A DNA stretch of 64,000 nt. Origin: Gracilaria vermiculophylla. Lineage: Eukaryota > Rhodophyta > Florideophyceae > Gracilariales > Gracilariaceae. This document shows positions 7,383 to 18,477 of the stretch, in pieces. The stretch is taken from contig JAHNZQ020000308.1 in assembly GCA_019155205.2 (NCBI GenBank), positions 1,814,681 through 1,878,680 on the forward strand, written 5' to 3'. The notes beneath the pieces are model-generated. The model was not told where the DNA came from. It made no database searches and saw only the letters and a list, made by a program, of their open reading frames with translations. The translations under genes were made by a program, and so were the position numbers. Numbering within the stretch: the first letter of the stretch is position 1; each line of letters begins with the position of its first letter.

Positions 7383-9929
7383 ATGGCGTTTGTGAGCGCC
7401 ATCCTTCGCGCCACTCCTCACGCATGCGATCACCCCTTTTTCGCTCCTCGCGAGAATACTGCCCCAAAGCCACCTCTCACTCCTCAACAGCGGCGCTTAG
7501 ACGCCAAACGTGCCGAGCGTCAACCTCCCCCGACCTATGATGCTGAAGACCAACGCCGCCTTCAGCTTGCCTCTGAGAATTTGAGCGCCGATGACCTCGC
7601 CAGCATCCTAAGTGTCTCGCACTCGCCTCAAGCAACAAATCCGCATGAGTTACTACCTTCCGCCAAGCCGCCAAAGGGCTCATCTTCCTCGTCAGTCGCA
7701 ACCACCGTGACGGAAGCTCCAGTGTCTGGCGTTAAGCCGTTTCTCCCTGAATCGCCGCAAGTATCGTCACCGCCTGCGAAGCTTTACTCAGAGTGTCTTG
7801 TGATCCATTCTCAACATGGCATTGGTCGTTTTCTCGGTCTTGAGCGCACGGTGAGCACTCAAGGGGCAGCGCAAGAGTATGCCGTCGTATCGTATCGCGA
7901 TGGTGAATTGTACGTTCCCCTTAGCCAACTTGAGCGCTTGAGCCCCTTGTCCCCTAAAGACGCGGCTCAAGTCCAACGCTTAGATCATATGCAACTTGAC
8001 CCGTTGTTCGCACGTCGTCGGTTGCGCTCAAACAAGTCTCGATATTTAGCTCGTAAACGCACACGAGCAAACATTCGACGCCAACTTGTTAACTTGCATG
8101 CATTGTATGCCGCTCGACATCAGGCCACCCGAAAGCCGTTTCCCATAAATGAAGGCGCAGAGAAAGTCTTCGCGCACATATGTCCTTTCCGATTAACTAA
8201 AGATCAGAGTGTGGCCCTCAGGCAGGTTCTCAACGATATGAGTTCACGGGAAACACCTATGGACCGCCTTTTGTGCGGTGACGTTGGCTTCGGCAAGACT
8301 GAAGTTGCACTTCGAGCAGCATTTCGTGCGATAAATGCTGGCAGGCAGGTGGCCCTGTTGGCCCCAACTACAATTCTTGCGCATCAGCATTATGAAACCT
8401 TCAAAGAACGTTTGCAAGAGCATTATCCCCAAGTTTCCATCTCATGTCTTACGCGCTTTGTTGCGAGACGAGAAATTCTCAAGGCAAGAGAAGAAATACG
8501 CAATGGAACATGCCACATTGCCGTTGGAACTCATATGCTGTTGAACGATTCTGTATCTTTTTCAGCTCTGGGTCTTCTCATCGTGGACGAGGAACACCGG
8601 TTTGGGGTCAACCAAAAGGAAAAGATCCGAGAACGGTACAAAGACGTAGACACGCTGTCTTTGTCTGCAACTCCTATACCGCGCACTCTGCACCTCGCGC
8701 TTACCGGTTTACGAGACACCTCCGTTCTTCGCGAAGCGCCTGAAGGCCGCAAACCGATCGTTACAAGCGTATGTCAGAGAGGCGCTGGACCTGTACGTCG
8801 TGCCATTTCTGCGGAAATGCGTCGAGGAGGTCAGGTATTTTTCGTCGTCCCTAGAGTTGACGGGATTGATGCTACTGCCGACTGGCTCCGCCATCTCTTT
8901 CCAACACTACGAGTGCTCGTTGCACATGGTCAGATGTCAGATGTCGAACATCGCGTTTGGGAATTTGCTTCCGGAAAGTACGATGTGCTTGTGTGCACAA
9001 CTATTATCGAGAATGGCATCAACATGCCGGATGTGAACACCATCGTCGTAAACGATGCGACACGCTTTGGTCTGGCTCAGTTACATCAACTGCGCGGCAG
9101 GGTTGGCCGAAGCAAACGCCAAGCCTTCGCGTGGTTCTTGTATAATGAAAATGGTGGTGCTAAAGCCTCCGAAGCCGTGCAGCGTCTCAAGACCCTGGAG
9201 CTCTACAATCAGCTCGGGTCAGGCTTTCAGATAGCACAAAAAGATATGGAAATGAGGGGAGTTGGAACAGTTCTGGGTGTTGAACAGCACGGCAACAGCT
9301 CCGTCGAGGCTGCAGAATACGCACAGATGCTTTCAGAAGAGCTCGAGCACATTCGCACTGGCAATCCGATCCCGTTGACATTACCTGTCTCAGAAATGGT
9401 AGAAGTTTTCCTTCCTGTGTCATCACTTATTCCTGAAGACTTCGTTCCTGACTTTGATCAAAAGATGGCCGCATATAGCACTTTGTCCGCCGCCCAAAGT
9501 TCCAGGGAGCTTATCGCGATTGCTAAGAGTTTACAGGCACGGTATGGAACTTTACCACCATCCACGATCCGGCACATTTCTGTTCTGGATTTAAAGCTGT
9601 TCGCTAAGGGAATTGGTATCCGCCGCGTAGTATCAGAGAGGCAGCATGTAGTCCTGGATTGGGCCATCGATGAACCTGCTTTGAAGGCGTTGGCAGCGTT
9701 TGTAAGAGATGATTCAATGCGAGCAAGGCTGGAACACTTAGTGTTTGAAGAAAGAGTGTTGGTGAGAGGCTTAGGTGTATGTTCCGGGGATGTGCAACTG
9801 GCTAAATTACGGAGTTTGTTGAGGGTCTTTAGTAAGGCTGCGAAAGAGTGGCCAAGACGGGGTAGCCCCGCAGAGGGTACTACAAAGAAGCCCAGTCTTG
9901 TCGAAATTTTGCATGATTCATTCAAATAA
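7383..9929 (+). CDS. mfd: Mfd/TRCF transcription-repair coupling factor, organelle type
   Basis: The start is the ATG at 7383 in good context (GCCATGG), giving 848 residues. The first 130 look like a targeting leader plus linker. A CarD-like RNA polymerase interaction domain follows from about residue 132 (SECLVIHSQHGIGRFLGLE). The superfamily 2 translocase core has Walker A GDVGFGKT at 299-306, DEEH at 402-405, SATPIPRT and a C-terminal helicase lobe with QLRGRVGR. The last 150 residues resemble the TRCF C-terminal domain. The bacterial protein, about 1150 residues, carries a UvrB-like N-terminal region that is absent here, as in plant chloroplast Mfd. Known family role: releasing stalled bacterial-type RNA polymerase, so action in the plastid is inferred. 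Converges on EIF1AD. Confidence 0.92.
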   Translation: MAFVSAILRATPHACDHPFFAPRENTAPKPPLTPQQRRLDAKRAERQPPPTYDAEDQRRLQLASENLSADDLASILSVSHSPQATNPHELLPSAKPPKGSSSSSVATTVTEAPVSGVKPFLPESPQVSSPPAKLYSECLVIHSQHGIGRFLGLERTVSTQGAAQEYAVVSYRDGELYVPLSQLERLSPLSPKDAAQVQRLDHMQLDPLFARRRLRSNKSRYLARKRTRANIRRQLVNLHALYAARHQATRKPFPINEGAEKVFAHICPFRLTKDQSVALRQVLNDMSSRETPMDRLLCGDVGFGKTEVALRAAFRAINAGRQVALLAPTTILAHQHYETFKERLQEHYPQVSISCLTRFVARREILKAREEIRNGTCHIAVGTHMLLNDSVSFSALGLLIVDEEHRFGVNQKEKIRERYKDVDTLSLSATPIPRTLHLALTGLRDTSVLREAPEGRKPIVTSVCQRGAGPVRRAISAEMRRGGQVFFVVPRVDGIDATADWLRHLFPTLRVLVAHGQMSDVEHRVWEFASGKYDVLVCTTIIENGINMPDVNTIVVNDATRFGLAQLHQLRGRVGRSKRQAFAWFLYNENGGAKASEAVQRLKTLELYNQLGSGFQIAQKDMEMRGVGTVLGVEQHGNSSVEAAEYAQMLSEELEHIRTGNPIPLTLPVSEMVEVFLPVSSLIPEDFVPDFDQKMAAYSTLSAAQSSRELIAIAKSLQARYGTLPPSTIRHISVLDLKLFAKGIGIRRVVSERQHVVLDWAIDEPALKALAAFVRDDSMRARLEHLVFEERVLVRGLGVCSGDVQLAKLRSLLRVFSKAAKEWPRRGSPAEGTTKKPSLVEILHDSFK

Positions 9930-10221
9930 ACAAGAGACGATTACTGTCCGTAATTGAATAGGGGCGCTTCCTTATCAAACAAGCGATGATAATTCAACAA
10001 GAGTTTGGTCCACCTGCCGACGATGATTTTGAGAGATGTTTTCCTTTCTCCCCGTTCTGTAGTTTAAGTGGTGAAGCATTTTCTTTGCGTAAGGTATGCT
10101 GTCATATTCTGGGTCCGATCTTTTATGTTTTACGTCAGCCATGGCTTTCATCCTTGTTTTTCGAAAACAGACTAGTTCGTATGATGAAAGCAACAAGTTT
10201 ACTAAAACAGCTTATAGGCAT

Positions 10222-10788
10222 TTAGGAGGAGCGCAGTTCTATAGGGTTCTTCCTTTCCTTCTTTGCAATGCTTTCATTATCTTCTTCCTCTTCTTCGTCT
10301 TCGTCTTCATCTTCTCCAGCGCTCTCCTCAGAAGATGAAGAGAAATGGTCCCATACCCTACGATTTGGATTACCTTCCCCAAATTTCCATTCTTCTTCCG
10401 CACCTTCCTCTTCCTCTTCGCTATTTTCTAATTCCCGCTGTTCCTCGCATTCGCAATTATTGTGTACTCGAAAACACTCAGGCCAGAAATCTTCTTTCGT
10501 TATAGATGGTATGAACCTACTCAAGACGATCGTGTCTATGTCTCCGGTGATGCGACCTCGAACTTCAGCGTGCTCTCGGACAAATACAAAGCTTCCTCGA
10601 CGGATGTACGCTAACTGACGTAATCTTTTCGGCAAGCGATACAAACTCCTTCTCCCATCTGCGAGAAGTACTTGATAGGTATTCTCGCCGAGAGCTTGTT
10701 CGATTTTTGCGACAAGCTGTCCGGGTAACAGGGTTGGCTGTTCGGATAGAATTTGAATTCGTTGGCGACGCTTTCCCGGAGCTGTCAT
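10222..10788 (-). CDS. EIF1AD: EIF1AD-like protein (eIF1A-like OB fold)
   Basis: The protein has 188 residues. Residues about 15-100 match the S1/IF1-type OB fold of eIF1A-domain proteins: GQLVAKIEQALGENTYQV, RLPKRLRQLAYIRRGSFVFV and TKEDFWPECF, the last being typical of EIF1AD rather than eIF1A. The C-terminal third is very acidic (runs of Glu and Asp coded by repeated GAA/GAG/GAT), as in animal EIF1AD. Reported family members are nuclear; a part in small-subunit maturation is known for the human protein. The gene converges with Mfd, leaving 292 bp between stop codons. Confidence 0.87.
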   Translation of the reverse strand: MTAPGKRRQRIQILSEQPTLLPGQLVAKIEQALGENTYQVLLADGRRSLYRLPKRLRQLAYIRRGSFVFVREHAEVRGRITGDIDTIVLSRFIPSITKEDFWPECFRVHNNCECEEQRELENSEEEEEGAEEEWKFGEGNPNRRVWDHFSSSSEESAGEDEDEDEEEEEDNESIAKKERKNPIELRSS

Positions 10789-12003
10789 TGTAGGCGAAGA
10801 AATAGGAGCCTTCTACTAAAGGCCAGAGTTCGTACTCTACAAGAGATTTTCGAGCCCTGAAGCTGAGCATTAGCGAACTCGCTAGTTTTCCTACACAGGT
10901 TTACAGTAATGGGAACAGGCATCTGACTGAGATCCATTTTATCTGATTTCTGTAAGTTTCATTCGTACATCCTTTTGTGATGGGGCAACGGCATCAGTGT
11001 CCGCAAAAGCTTACCACCATGAGTGGATCAAGTACAGTAGGTATTGGTGAAAAATCCTGGTACAAATTTGGTTATACGAACTTCAGCATTAGAAAGTACC
11101 TTAAAGCATAGAATATTACTGCGCCTCCCGCATCTATTGGCCGATGGTAAATTTCCAGTTCTTTTTGTTCTAATGCTTGTAGTAAGATTTTCGTCAAAAA
11201 AATACTAAAAGCAGACTAGCCAAATGAATATTGAAGAAATACCAGTATATAAAATGAAAACAGGATTTGACGTTTTTGTCTGCGTTTTTGGGAATAAAAT
11301 AAATTCAAAAGAAAAGATATATCAAAGATATTTGAGAAAAACCAAACATTTTCTGTACCTCTGAAACACTACGAGAAACCTTCTCGTCTTTATCTCACTA
11401 CATAATTGATTAACTTGTCCATAATAAAGAAAAGTTTTCGAACCTTTTGCAAATAAATTCTTTTCTGCTGTGCCTGGAAAGCTCTTTTAACATGTGTCTG
11501 GCAGTGCGCTATATCAGTTTCACCACAATTGTTTACAAAACTACTCTGAGCAAACTGGATACATAGAAGACAAAGAAAAGCCTTGTTTGAACTATAATTT
11601 GCTTCTTTCTGAAGTATACCATACTAATTGTCTACCGCCTTGATTGGCACTCATAGGATATCTGTTTTGAAGCCCCTCGATCTGAACAAATCTCTTCTAT
11701 TTTGTGACATTTTGCACCTTTTCTACTATACCGCAAGAAAGAAGATACAAACGAATTTTTATAATTAAGATACTTTTTGCGGAAAAGTTCTGAGTGAATC
11801 ATATGAATACTTTATATTTCGGTTTTTCAGAGGCAATTTTGAATAATAAGTATAAAGAACAACGTAAAATGATGCTTTATCTTTTGAATACTTCTACAGA
11901 AAGTACTGTGTACATGTAACATAGTTAGAAGAACAAAACTGGGAACCGTGAGCCTTTGAGAGTATGGTCTTAAATGCACCCTCAACTGATCAAGATATAA
12001 ACC
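10789..12003. other. Intergenic, AT-rich, no gene seen
   Basis: About 1.2 kb lie between the EIF1AD start and the RWP-RK gene end. No frame longer than random was found, and no tRNA or snRNA pattern. Confidence 0.55.
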
Positions 12004-13458
12004 TTAACGTTTCTTTCTAATTGCATTCTTTTCAGACCTCTGCTTTGCTTCTGCTCGGAAAAGCCTTCGCCGTTTCATATGATTCTGAACTACCCTAGTG
12101 TGTTCCTTCCTCATTCGAACCACAGTCTCCTGATCTCCTCGAGCTTCAGCTTCCTTTAACCTTTGCAGAATCTTGTTTTCTTTGACTGTTTGTGATTTGA
12201 GAGCCCGAGCTGGCCATCGAGGCACTCCTAAGGAGTTATGAACAAACATTTTCCACGTAGTAACACCAAGACCCAGCATACCTGCCAGCTCATCTCGATT
12301 AACTATCATGAGCGGCTCCACGTCTTCGATGGTAACGCCTTCCGCTAAGCTCTCTCTCAACTTTCTTCGGGGCATACTGCCAATTTTTCTGGCCAGTGCA
12401 TCAATACGTGCCTGTTGATCAGGACTAAGATTCTCGTACAGATCTGGATGACTTTCGATACGAGAGCATGTCATAGAAATGTTGCTGAAGGGCGATTGGT
12501 CACGAAGCTCGCTTGAATTTTCATTCCCTTCCATGAATAGAACATCATCATCATTGTCTCCTTTGGTTTTCACTTCATTATCTTCCTTCCCTGCATCTCT
12601 TTCAGCCTCCAGAATGGAACGGGATACTGGGGTCGTACTGAAAGGAAACATTGAACGAAACTGCCGAAGGGTTTCTGAATGAACGGGGAACTCATTTTCT
12701 CCCTCGCTGCCTTTGTGATCTCCAAACACGCCAAGAAGTTTTTGTTGCTGTTGGTGTTCTCTGCAAGGCATTGTGTCTGGTTCATTTGATGCACACAAGC
12801 TTTCTATTCCACTTGAGAGATCAGTTGCCGCTGCTGCAGAATCAAGGGAGCGAAGATCAATTGAAGGCTCGGTGAGGGGTACATGCTTGGGCACGTCTGA
12901 TTCATGCGCATATAGGCGGTCGTTTGTTTTCAAAGACGTGTGAAGCAGGTTCTGTGAAGGTGGTGGCGCTTCCGCCATAATGTCACTAAAGTAATAGAAT
13001 TCAGGTCCCATAAGGGGGGAGCCAGTTGTATCTTGCGAGCGTTCCAGCTTGGCTGCTGCTACGGAGTTTGTGCCATTACTGTCATCCTTTCTTAAAACCT
13101 GCTCTAGAAGCGCATAATGTTCCTGGGCATATGGAGAAAGTAGAGAACCATCGTTGTTGGAGCCCAATGTCGTGGACATATTTCGAGCAGAAAACGAATC
13201 ACGATCGGTAAACGGAATTGATGGTACTCGAGGGCGGACTGTTCCGAAAGAATTTTGTTCAGCCATGTATGAAGATTGAATGAAAGTGTCTGGGGTCCAA
13301 GATTCAAAGGCGTTTGATATCGGTAAATGTGGAAGCGGTTCCGGAATAGATTTAGTCGGCCCCGATTGAGAGCAGAGAAAGGATGACTCCGGACGAGATT
13401 GAAGGAGTACTGCGAAAGAAGGAAAAAGGCGCGCAGATAAAGAGTTAGAAGCAGGCAT
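12004..13458 (-). CDS. RWP-RK-like transcription factor
   Basis: The protein has 484 residues. The first 340 are Ser-rich, acidic and probably disordered. From about residue 345 a helical region leads to LGLGVTTWKMFVHNSLGVPRWPARALKS (RWP at 414-416), which has the spacing of the RWP-RK DNA-binding domain, where the usual end is RWPxRK. Here the motif reads RWPARA, so the last lysine is missing. The C-terminal 60 residues are strongly basic (HMKRRRLF, IRKKR), suggesting nuclear localisation. RWP-RK proteins regulate nitrogen response and gamete programmes in plants and green algae; no specific role can be claimed here. The upstream region is very long and gene-free. Confidence 0.75.
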   Translation of the reverse strand: MPASNSLSARLFPSFAVLLQSRPESSFLCSQSGPTKSIPEPLPHLPISNAFESWTPDTFIQSSYMAEQNSFGTVRPRVPSIPFTDRDSFSARNMSTTLGSNNDGSLLSPYAQEHYALLEQVLRKDDSNGTNSVAAAKLERSQDTTGSPLMGPEFYYFSDIMAEAPPPSQNLLHTSLKTNDRLYAHESDVPKHVPLTEPSIDLRSLDSAAAATDLSSGIESLCASNEPDTMPCREHQQQQKLLGVFGDHKGSEGENEFPVHSETLRQFRSMFPFSTTPVSRSILEAERDAGKEDNEVKTKGDNDDDVLFMEGNENSSELRDQSPFSNISMTCSRIESHPDLYENLSPDQQARIDALARKIGSMPRRKLRESLAEGVTIEDVEPLMIVNRDELAGMLGLGVTTWKMFVHNSLGVPRWPARALKSQTVKENKILQRLKEAEARGDQETVVRMRKEHTRVVQNHMKRRRLFRAEAKQRSEKNAIRKKR

Positions 13459-16400
13459 TGTCTCTCAGAGCGGACTGCAGAAAGTCTAAAGTATGTGTGC
13501 CAAAGTAGCGGAGCACGACGTTGAATTGAAGCCTGACACGGAGTCTTATGCGGGTCTCAACAAAGCAATGTAGCGTACAGATTAGAATGCAGACGGAAAG
13601 GACACGAGGCAGTTGAGGGAAGGGATTATGAAGAAAACGACTCAAATATAGTTTCAGCATACACAACCCCGTTGGGTACAAATTGTGAAGTCGAACTGAA
13701 CGTAGCGAATTTGTAGGGTTGAATTGAATGTCTCCGCGGAGCTGGTCTATTTAGTCAAACGACGTGAAGACGGCGCTCCTTGTGGGGGACTTCGGAAATG
13801 CTAACGGACTGAAAATTGCGAGCGACGTGAAAGAAAGTGAGGATTCATAATGCTTTGTAAGGCGATGTGTTTGGTACAAATTTGATAACCAATCTGTGGC
13901 GATGGTTGATCCTGAATAGAGGACAGAAGCTTTATCAGCAATCCATTTGTCAGGGCAACAACTCGCGATGGTAGAGAATGCTTTGAAGCATAGCAATCAT
14001 TTCATGTCGATACTAGTATGTCCTACACTGGCCTTGAAGCGATAAAAGGGCGCGGACACTGCAGACAACACTTAAGTGATGAGACCCGTAAACCTCCAGA
14101 CTGCATATTATCCAATAAAATTGCAACCGCGCCGGACACGTGCCTGTGCACAAATGCGAAGCGTACAGACGACTGCACTCCATTGTCGCAAACAGACAAT
14201 AAAATCGACTTTTATTTTACCTTGTTCGTACAGACAAGCTTGCACCCCTGTATGTTTGCCATTTAATCTTAACAATATGCTGCCCAATAAGCAAATTTGG
14301 GACGCTTGATGCATTGCAGAAACAACTGTGGTGCATGTAGCGAAATTGACAGACACAACTCATGCCTGCGAAAGGTCATGGACTGATCAAATTTGACCTT
14401 AACTTCAAAACAAATGTGATGTGCCAGCATTTGGGCAGGCTGATACAACTTAAATCAGCCAGTAGCTCTCGATTGGAAAGTCAGCCATCTCTCTTTCAAC
14501 TGATCCAGACGTTCAACCAATGTCCCTTTCTTCGGACAATCTATGAGGGGTTTGGCTCTCGTCATACCCCAGTACCGCGTACTGATCATTTTTTCTCTAA
14601 CAGACGAAGGTACATAAATGTGAGGCGATGATTAGGCAACCTTTGGTAGATTAAAAACGGCTAAATAGAATGTTTGTTTCCATTTGATAATTTGATGATG
14701 ACTTGATTAAGTCAATCGACATACTCATCTCTTTTGGCAGAACTTAAATGCCGAAGGGTTTCTTTACCGTTCACCGTCCAACGTTTATATCTGCAAGTCC
14801 ACACCGTTCGCCTTCTCTTGTTCAGGTTCAAACACCTAAGAAATCAAAAATTTATCTCCCGTGAAACTGGTTCTAATGCAAGCTCTACGCAGAACCATTA
14901 CATACTGTTCTTATTCAAAGCAATGACTTCTGACTAGAGTCTCTGAGCACCAAAGAACTTGATGAATTTGTGTCTATTTTGCTGCGAAAACGATACTGGT
15001 TGGATTCATATTTGCACAGGCTCTGACGCAGTACAATTATCGCAGAGTGAATTATTGAAGAATACAACAGGTGAAACAAAGATTTCTTTGCCATGAAATG
15101 TCGAAGCTATTTTAAAGTTTGTTGCTACCTTCAACCGAAAGAGTGCCCAAATAGCTCTCGAAATACGGCCGTAAGTGTTTTCTTCAGTCATTCCGTGCTT
15201 TTTCTTTTTTCCCTGAATTATGATCACTATTAACATTTTCTGCGTTTCTGGTCATTACGGTGACACTGGTAGAAAGATGAACGATGAAGTACATGGCACA
15301 AGCAGGACTTCAAGAGCGGAAGGTGTGGAGACCATATAGGTCTTTCATGACGATTGATGACGTAATTCTTACGCCATGGGTTGTTTATCAGTTTCGTGTT
15401 TTCTTCTTCGCCCAGTAGGAACACACCATCTTACGTAAGAAAGATCGAATTCGATATTGTATATAATATTATCATTGCAAAGACTTTATCGTTAGCCATC
15501 AGGACTATTCTGTCTCCCAAAAAATCATTTTCAATCTGAATCTAGACACCTTTGTTCTTTTTGCTAATCGGCGATCATCGCCGAATAGCATAGAAAGTTA
15601 CGAGATCAAACGTGGATTCATGCCAACAGTACTGCACGAGACTTTTGCAAGACGAATGTAGAGTGCATAAGTGACCCCCAAGTTCGGAAATTCTAAATGG
15701 GGTAATTCTGCAAACCCAAATGCCTACTCTGGCGCTTCCGAAAGGTTCTATTTTCGATGTTTTTGGCAATGTCTTTTTAGTGTTACAAAACAACAAAGAA
15801 AAGAATTGTTTGGATATGAACGTCATAATTTTCTATTATTTAAATGAGAATGGAAGTCCAAAAAAAAAAGAAAGAAGTACATTTGAGTAACTTGACGACC
15901 AAACTTAAGCTTCTCTAGGTTTTCAATAGAAAACAATTATTCCATCAAGATTTTATGTGTTTTGATATTGACATGTACCTACATTCAAAAAGATTGAGAG
16001 TCGCACAAAAAGTGTTTGTAATGACATCAGAGATTGATGATCAAGAAACACTTTAGATAGGTACAGATCACGCAAAAAAGCTTTATTTTTTCTTCTTTGT
16101 CGTTGACAACAGCTTTACTACTGAGCTGAAGAAAAGCTTTCATATTAAACTTTCTCTGTATCGAAAGGCCGAGATTTTTCGTTGCTTATGTCTAATCAGA
16201 CCAGCGACGTCGTGTTGTGCTTTCGCATGGGCGTTTGCCAGAAGATCTCTCTTGGACGCTCTCGTGTGTAAACACGGAAGTAGTAAATTTTCAATGATTT
16301 TCTATGCGTCGGTAGCGCAGTCGCAGCGCGGTATGCAGATTTTCTCACCGTAAATGTGACCTAACGTAGTTCAGCGAGGCAACAAGTTGTGTAAAAAATC

Positions 16401-17945
16401 GAGCAAGGGTTATTTCATCTTGCTGTGCATAGCCTTTATCACTTAATATGGTCGATGGATTTCAGAGAATTGGTTCCGACGACTTTTCGACAAAAAGGGC
16501 TGCTCATTCATCCATCATATTCAATTGCTTCCTAACCTGCACAGTCATTGGCAGTTTTAATCCTTTTCTTGTTAATTTGTCGACTGATTTTTTCTGCTCA
16601 GTACTGCAATGGTTAAGCCGCTATATTAGGTACAGCTTATTCTTTCTTCCATTATTATGAAGTCGTGAAACATGTAACTGTACGTGGTTTGGTTGGTTTC
16701 AGAAACTACCTTGCAACATTGTCACAATAAATTGGAGGTCCGTATTAGTTGAAATCATCGTTCCACCCGTGGTATCTGATTGCCTAATCGTTGCAGTCAT
16801 AGCTATACCCTCCGCTGTATAAAGTAAGAGCATGAGTTTATCTTGGCCGGTACAGAAGTGCTTGCAGTTTTTTTGTTGCCTGTAGCTACTCTATGCGTAA
16901 AAATTGAAATACAATACGTCTAGTATAGCATAATGATGTTTTCGAACAAATTGACCGCGTTTTTCTCTCAAGATCTTTAAATTTGAAGCGCTCGATTATT
17001 TAGAGAATACTCTCTTCACTGGTCCGTAGAATTGCCTTCGTCCAAAACTATTCATAACTTTGTGCGCTACAATTAGAAGAAATTTATCAAGGCATACTGG
17101 GGTAAACAGTTTCAGACGGGGATCAGGTATGGAACAAATCCGAGGGGGAGAGGATTGCACTTCAGCCATGCAACCTATTCTGCAATAGCAATCTCATCTC
17201 CATACTAACAATTAGAATGCAGTCTTTTTTGCTCTTTCGCCATCAGAAGAATGCAATCTTTCTTTCTGAAAACAATCTCATAGCTATTCTTATCTGTTAA
17301 GCCCATCGCAACGAAACTTATAATGTTTATCCTAATTATCGTCTGCCTGAACTACTGCTACTGCCTTCATCACGAGTCCAACATCCCGGAAACGACGCTT
17401 AAGACGAAGAAACGAAATTGCTTCAAACACTTGCGAACATGTGCTCATCGGATTTTTCCTTGAAGAGTTGGATGCGAAGCAACTGGAAGCTGGATGTCAT
17501 AGTGCAGAGCCCCTCGATCTTTTTTTAATTTTCCTCTCTGTTGCAATCGCATGCAATATGAGTTAAGAATTGCTAAAATAGGACCCCTCAAACTGCAACC
17601 TTCTCGGACTTTTGAAATTCAGAATTGCAAGCGATTGCAATCAAATGATTACGTTCCACCCCTGATAGAGATAACACGGGCATTCTGTTTACATAGGTTG
17701 ATGGGGCAAACAGATCATATTTACTCAAAAGGTTTAACTCAATGACAACGAACGCGAAAGAGTCGAATGGCATAACTTTTTCTTGATTTGATTATACTCT
17801 TGGAATGCATTTTGTCGCTTACATATGGGAACATGTGAAGAGGGAAAATAATCCATAATCCTTTTCTCATGATTGTCTTTAACTGCAAACCTTCAGCCGT
17901 GCTACATTAGCTAGCCATAGGTTTTGATAACCAATATGACGAAGC
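13459..17945. other. Large gene-poor region
   Basis: About 4.5 kb without a convincing gene. Frames here are under 90 codons, lack recognisable motifs and have AT-rich composition. Features noted are a tRNA-like fragment near 16306, the palindrome ATCGAATTCGAT at 15443-15454 and an A-rich run near 15860. Part of it is presumably upstream sequence of the RWP-RK gene. Confidence 0.55.
16306..16380 (+). other. tRNA-like 5' fragment (possible tRNA pseudogene or SINE head)
   Basis: GCGTCGGTAGCGCAG at 16306-16320, followed by TCGCAGCGCG, has the form of a tRNA acceptor strand and D-arm, including an internal promoter A box (TAGCGCAGTCG). No matching 3' acceptor strand and no GGTTC-type B box follow at the correct distance. 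It is not an intact tRNA gene. Confidence 0.35.
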
Positions 17946-18477
17946 ATGGCAACCTCTGATCAAAATCAGAGGCAGCAGCGTTATGTTTCCAAACACCATC
18001 ATCTTCTCGTCAACGGCGCCTCTTCATTTGAGCTTCGAAAAGCTCGCGTATGCTTCTGATCTCCATGTCAAAGGCCAATTTCCCTGATTTGGACCGAGAA
18101 GACATTTGTTTCACAACGCTCACCTCAACAGTTGCCCAAGGAAAACTGGAAATCTATAAGAGCCAGTACGTCGGTGCCTCCAGGATTACTGATGAAAAAG
18201 TCATCTTGCAATTCGTTAATTTATTGAACATGAACGAACCAAGACTAACACATATATACCGTGAAGATAGCAAACTGTTGAGCGTAAGGTTTCACCTTGG
18301 GTTTCTTCTCCCGTGAGAGGAATTTTTCGCGATGTCAACGAGTTGTTGGCCAGAGGAAATTTTGACGTTGCTGAGAGCAGAGAACTGTCAAGAAAAAAGC
18401 TGTGCTGCGGTTTAGAAAGAAATATATCGAAAACAAGAAACAAATCTGCCGAACTTGCCAGCAGACATGAACTTTAA
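17946..18477 (+). CDS. Unidentified candidate gene, spliced or broken
   Basis: Coding-like sequence runs through three frames. The first has 34 codons from the ATG at 17946. A GTATGC...AG gap of 26 bp (18048-18073) would join it in frame to a 70-codon segment (18074-18283) containing DREDICFTTLTS and EPRLTHIYREDSK. A GTAAGG donor at 18284 follows. Splicing to 18320 gives a stop at 18413-18415. A third open frame (RGIFRDVNELLARGNFDVAE) instead runs to 18475-18477. The 26-bp gap is very short for an intron, so a decayed gene is equally possible. The charged composition looks protein-coding. I recognise no family. Its 3' end abuts or overlaps the convergent TMBIM gene. Confidence 0.35.

Noticed and set aside
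10268..10618. Ser-rich plus-strand frame opposite EIF1AD
   Set aside because: It is the antisense of the acidic Glu/Asp tail of EIF1AD, which automatically reads as Ser/Phe-rich sequence.
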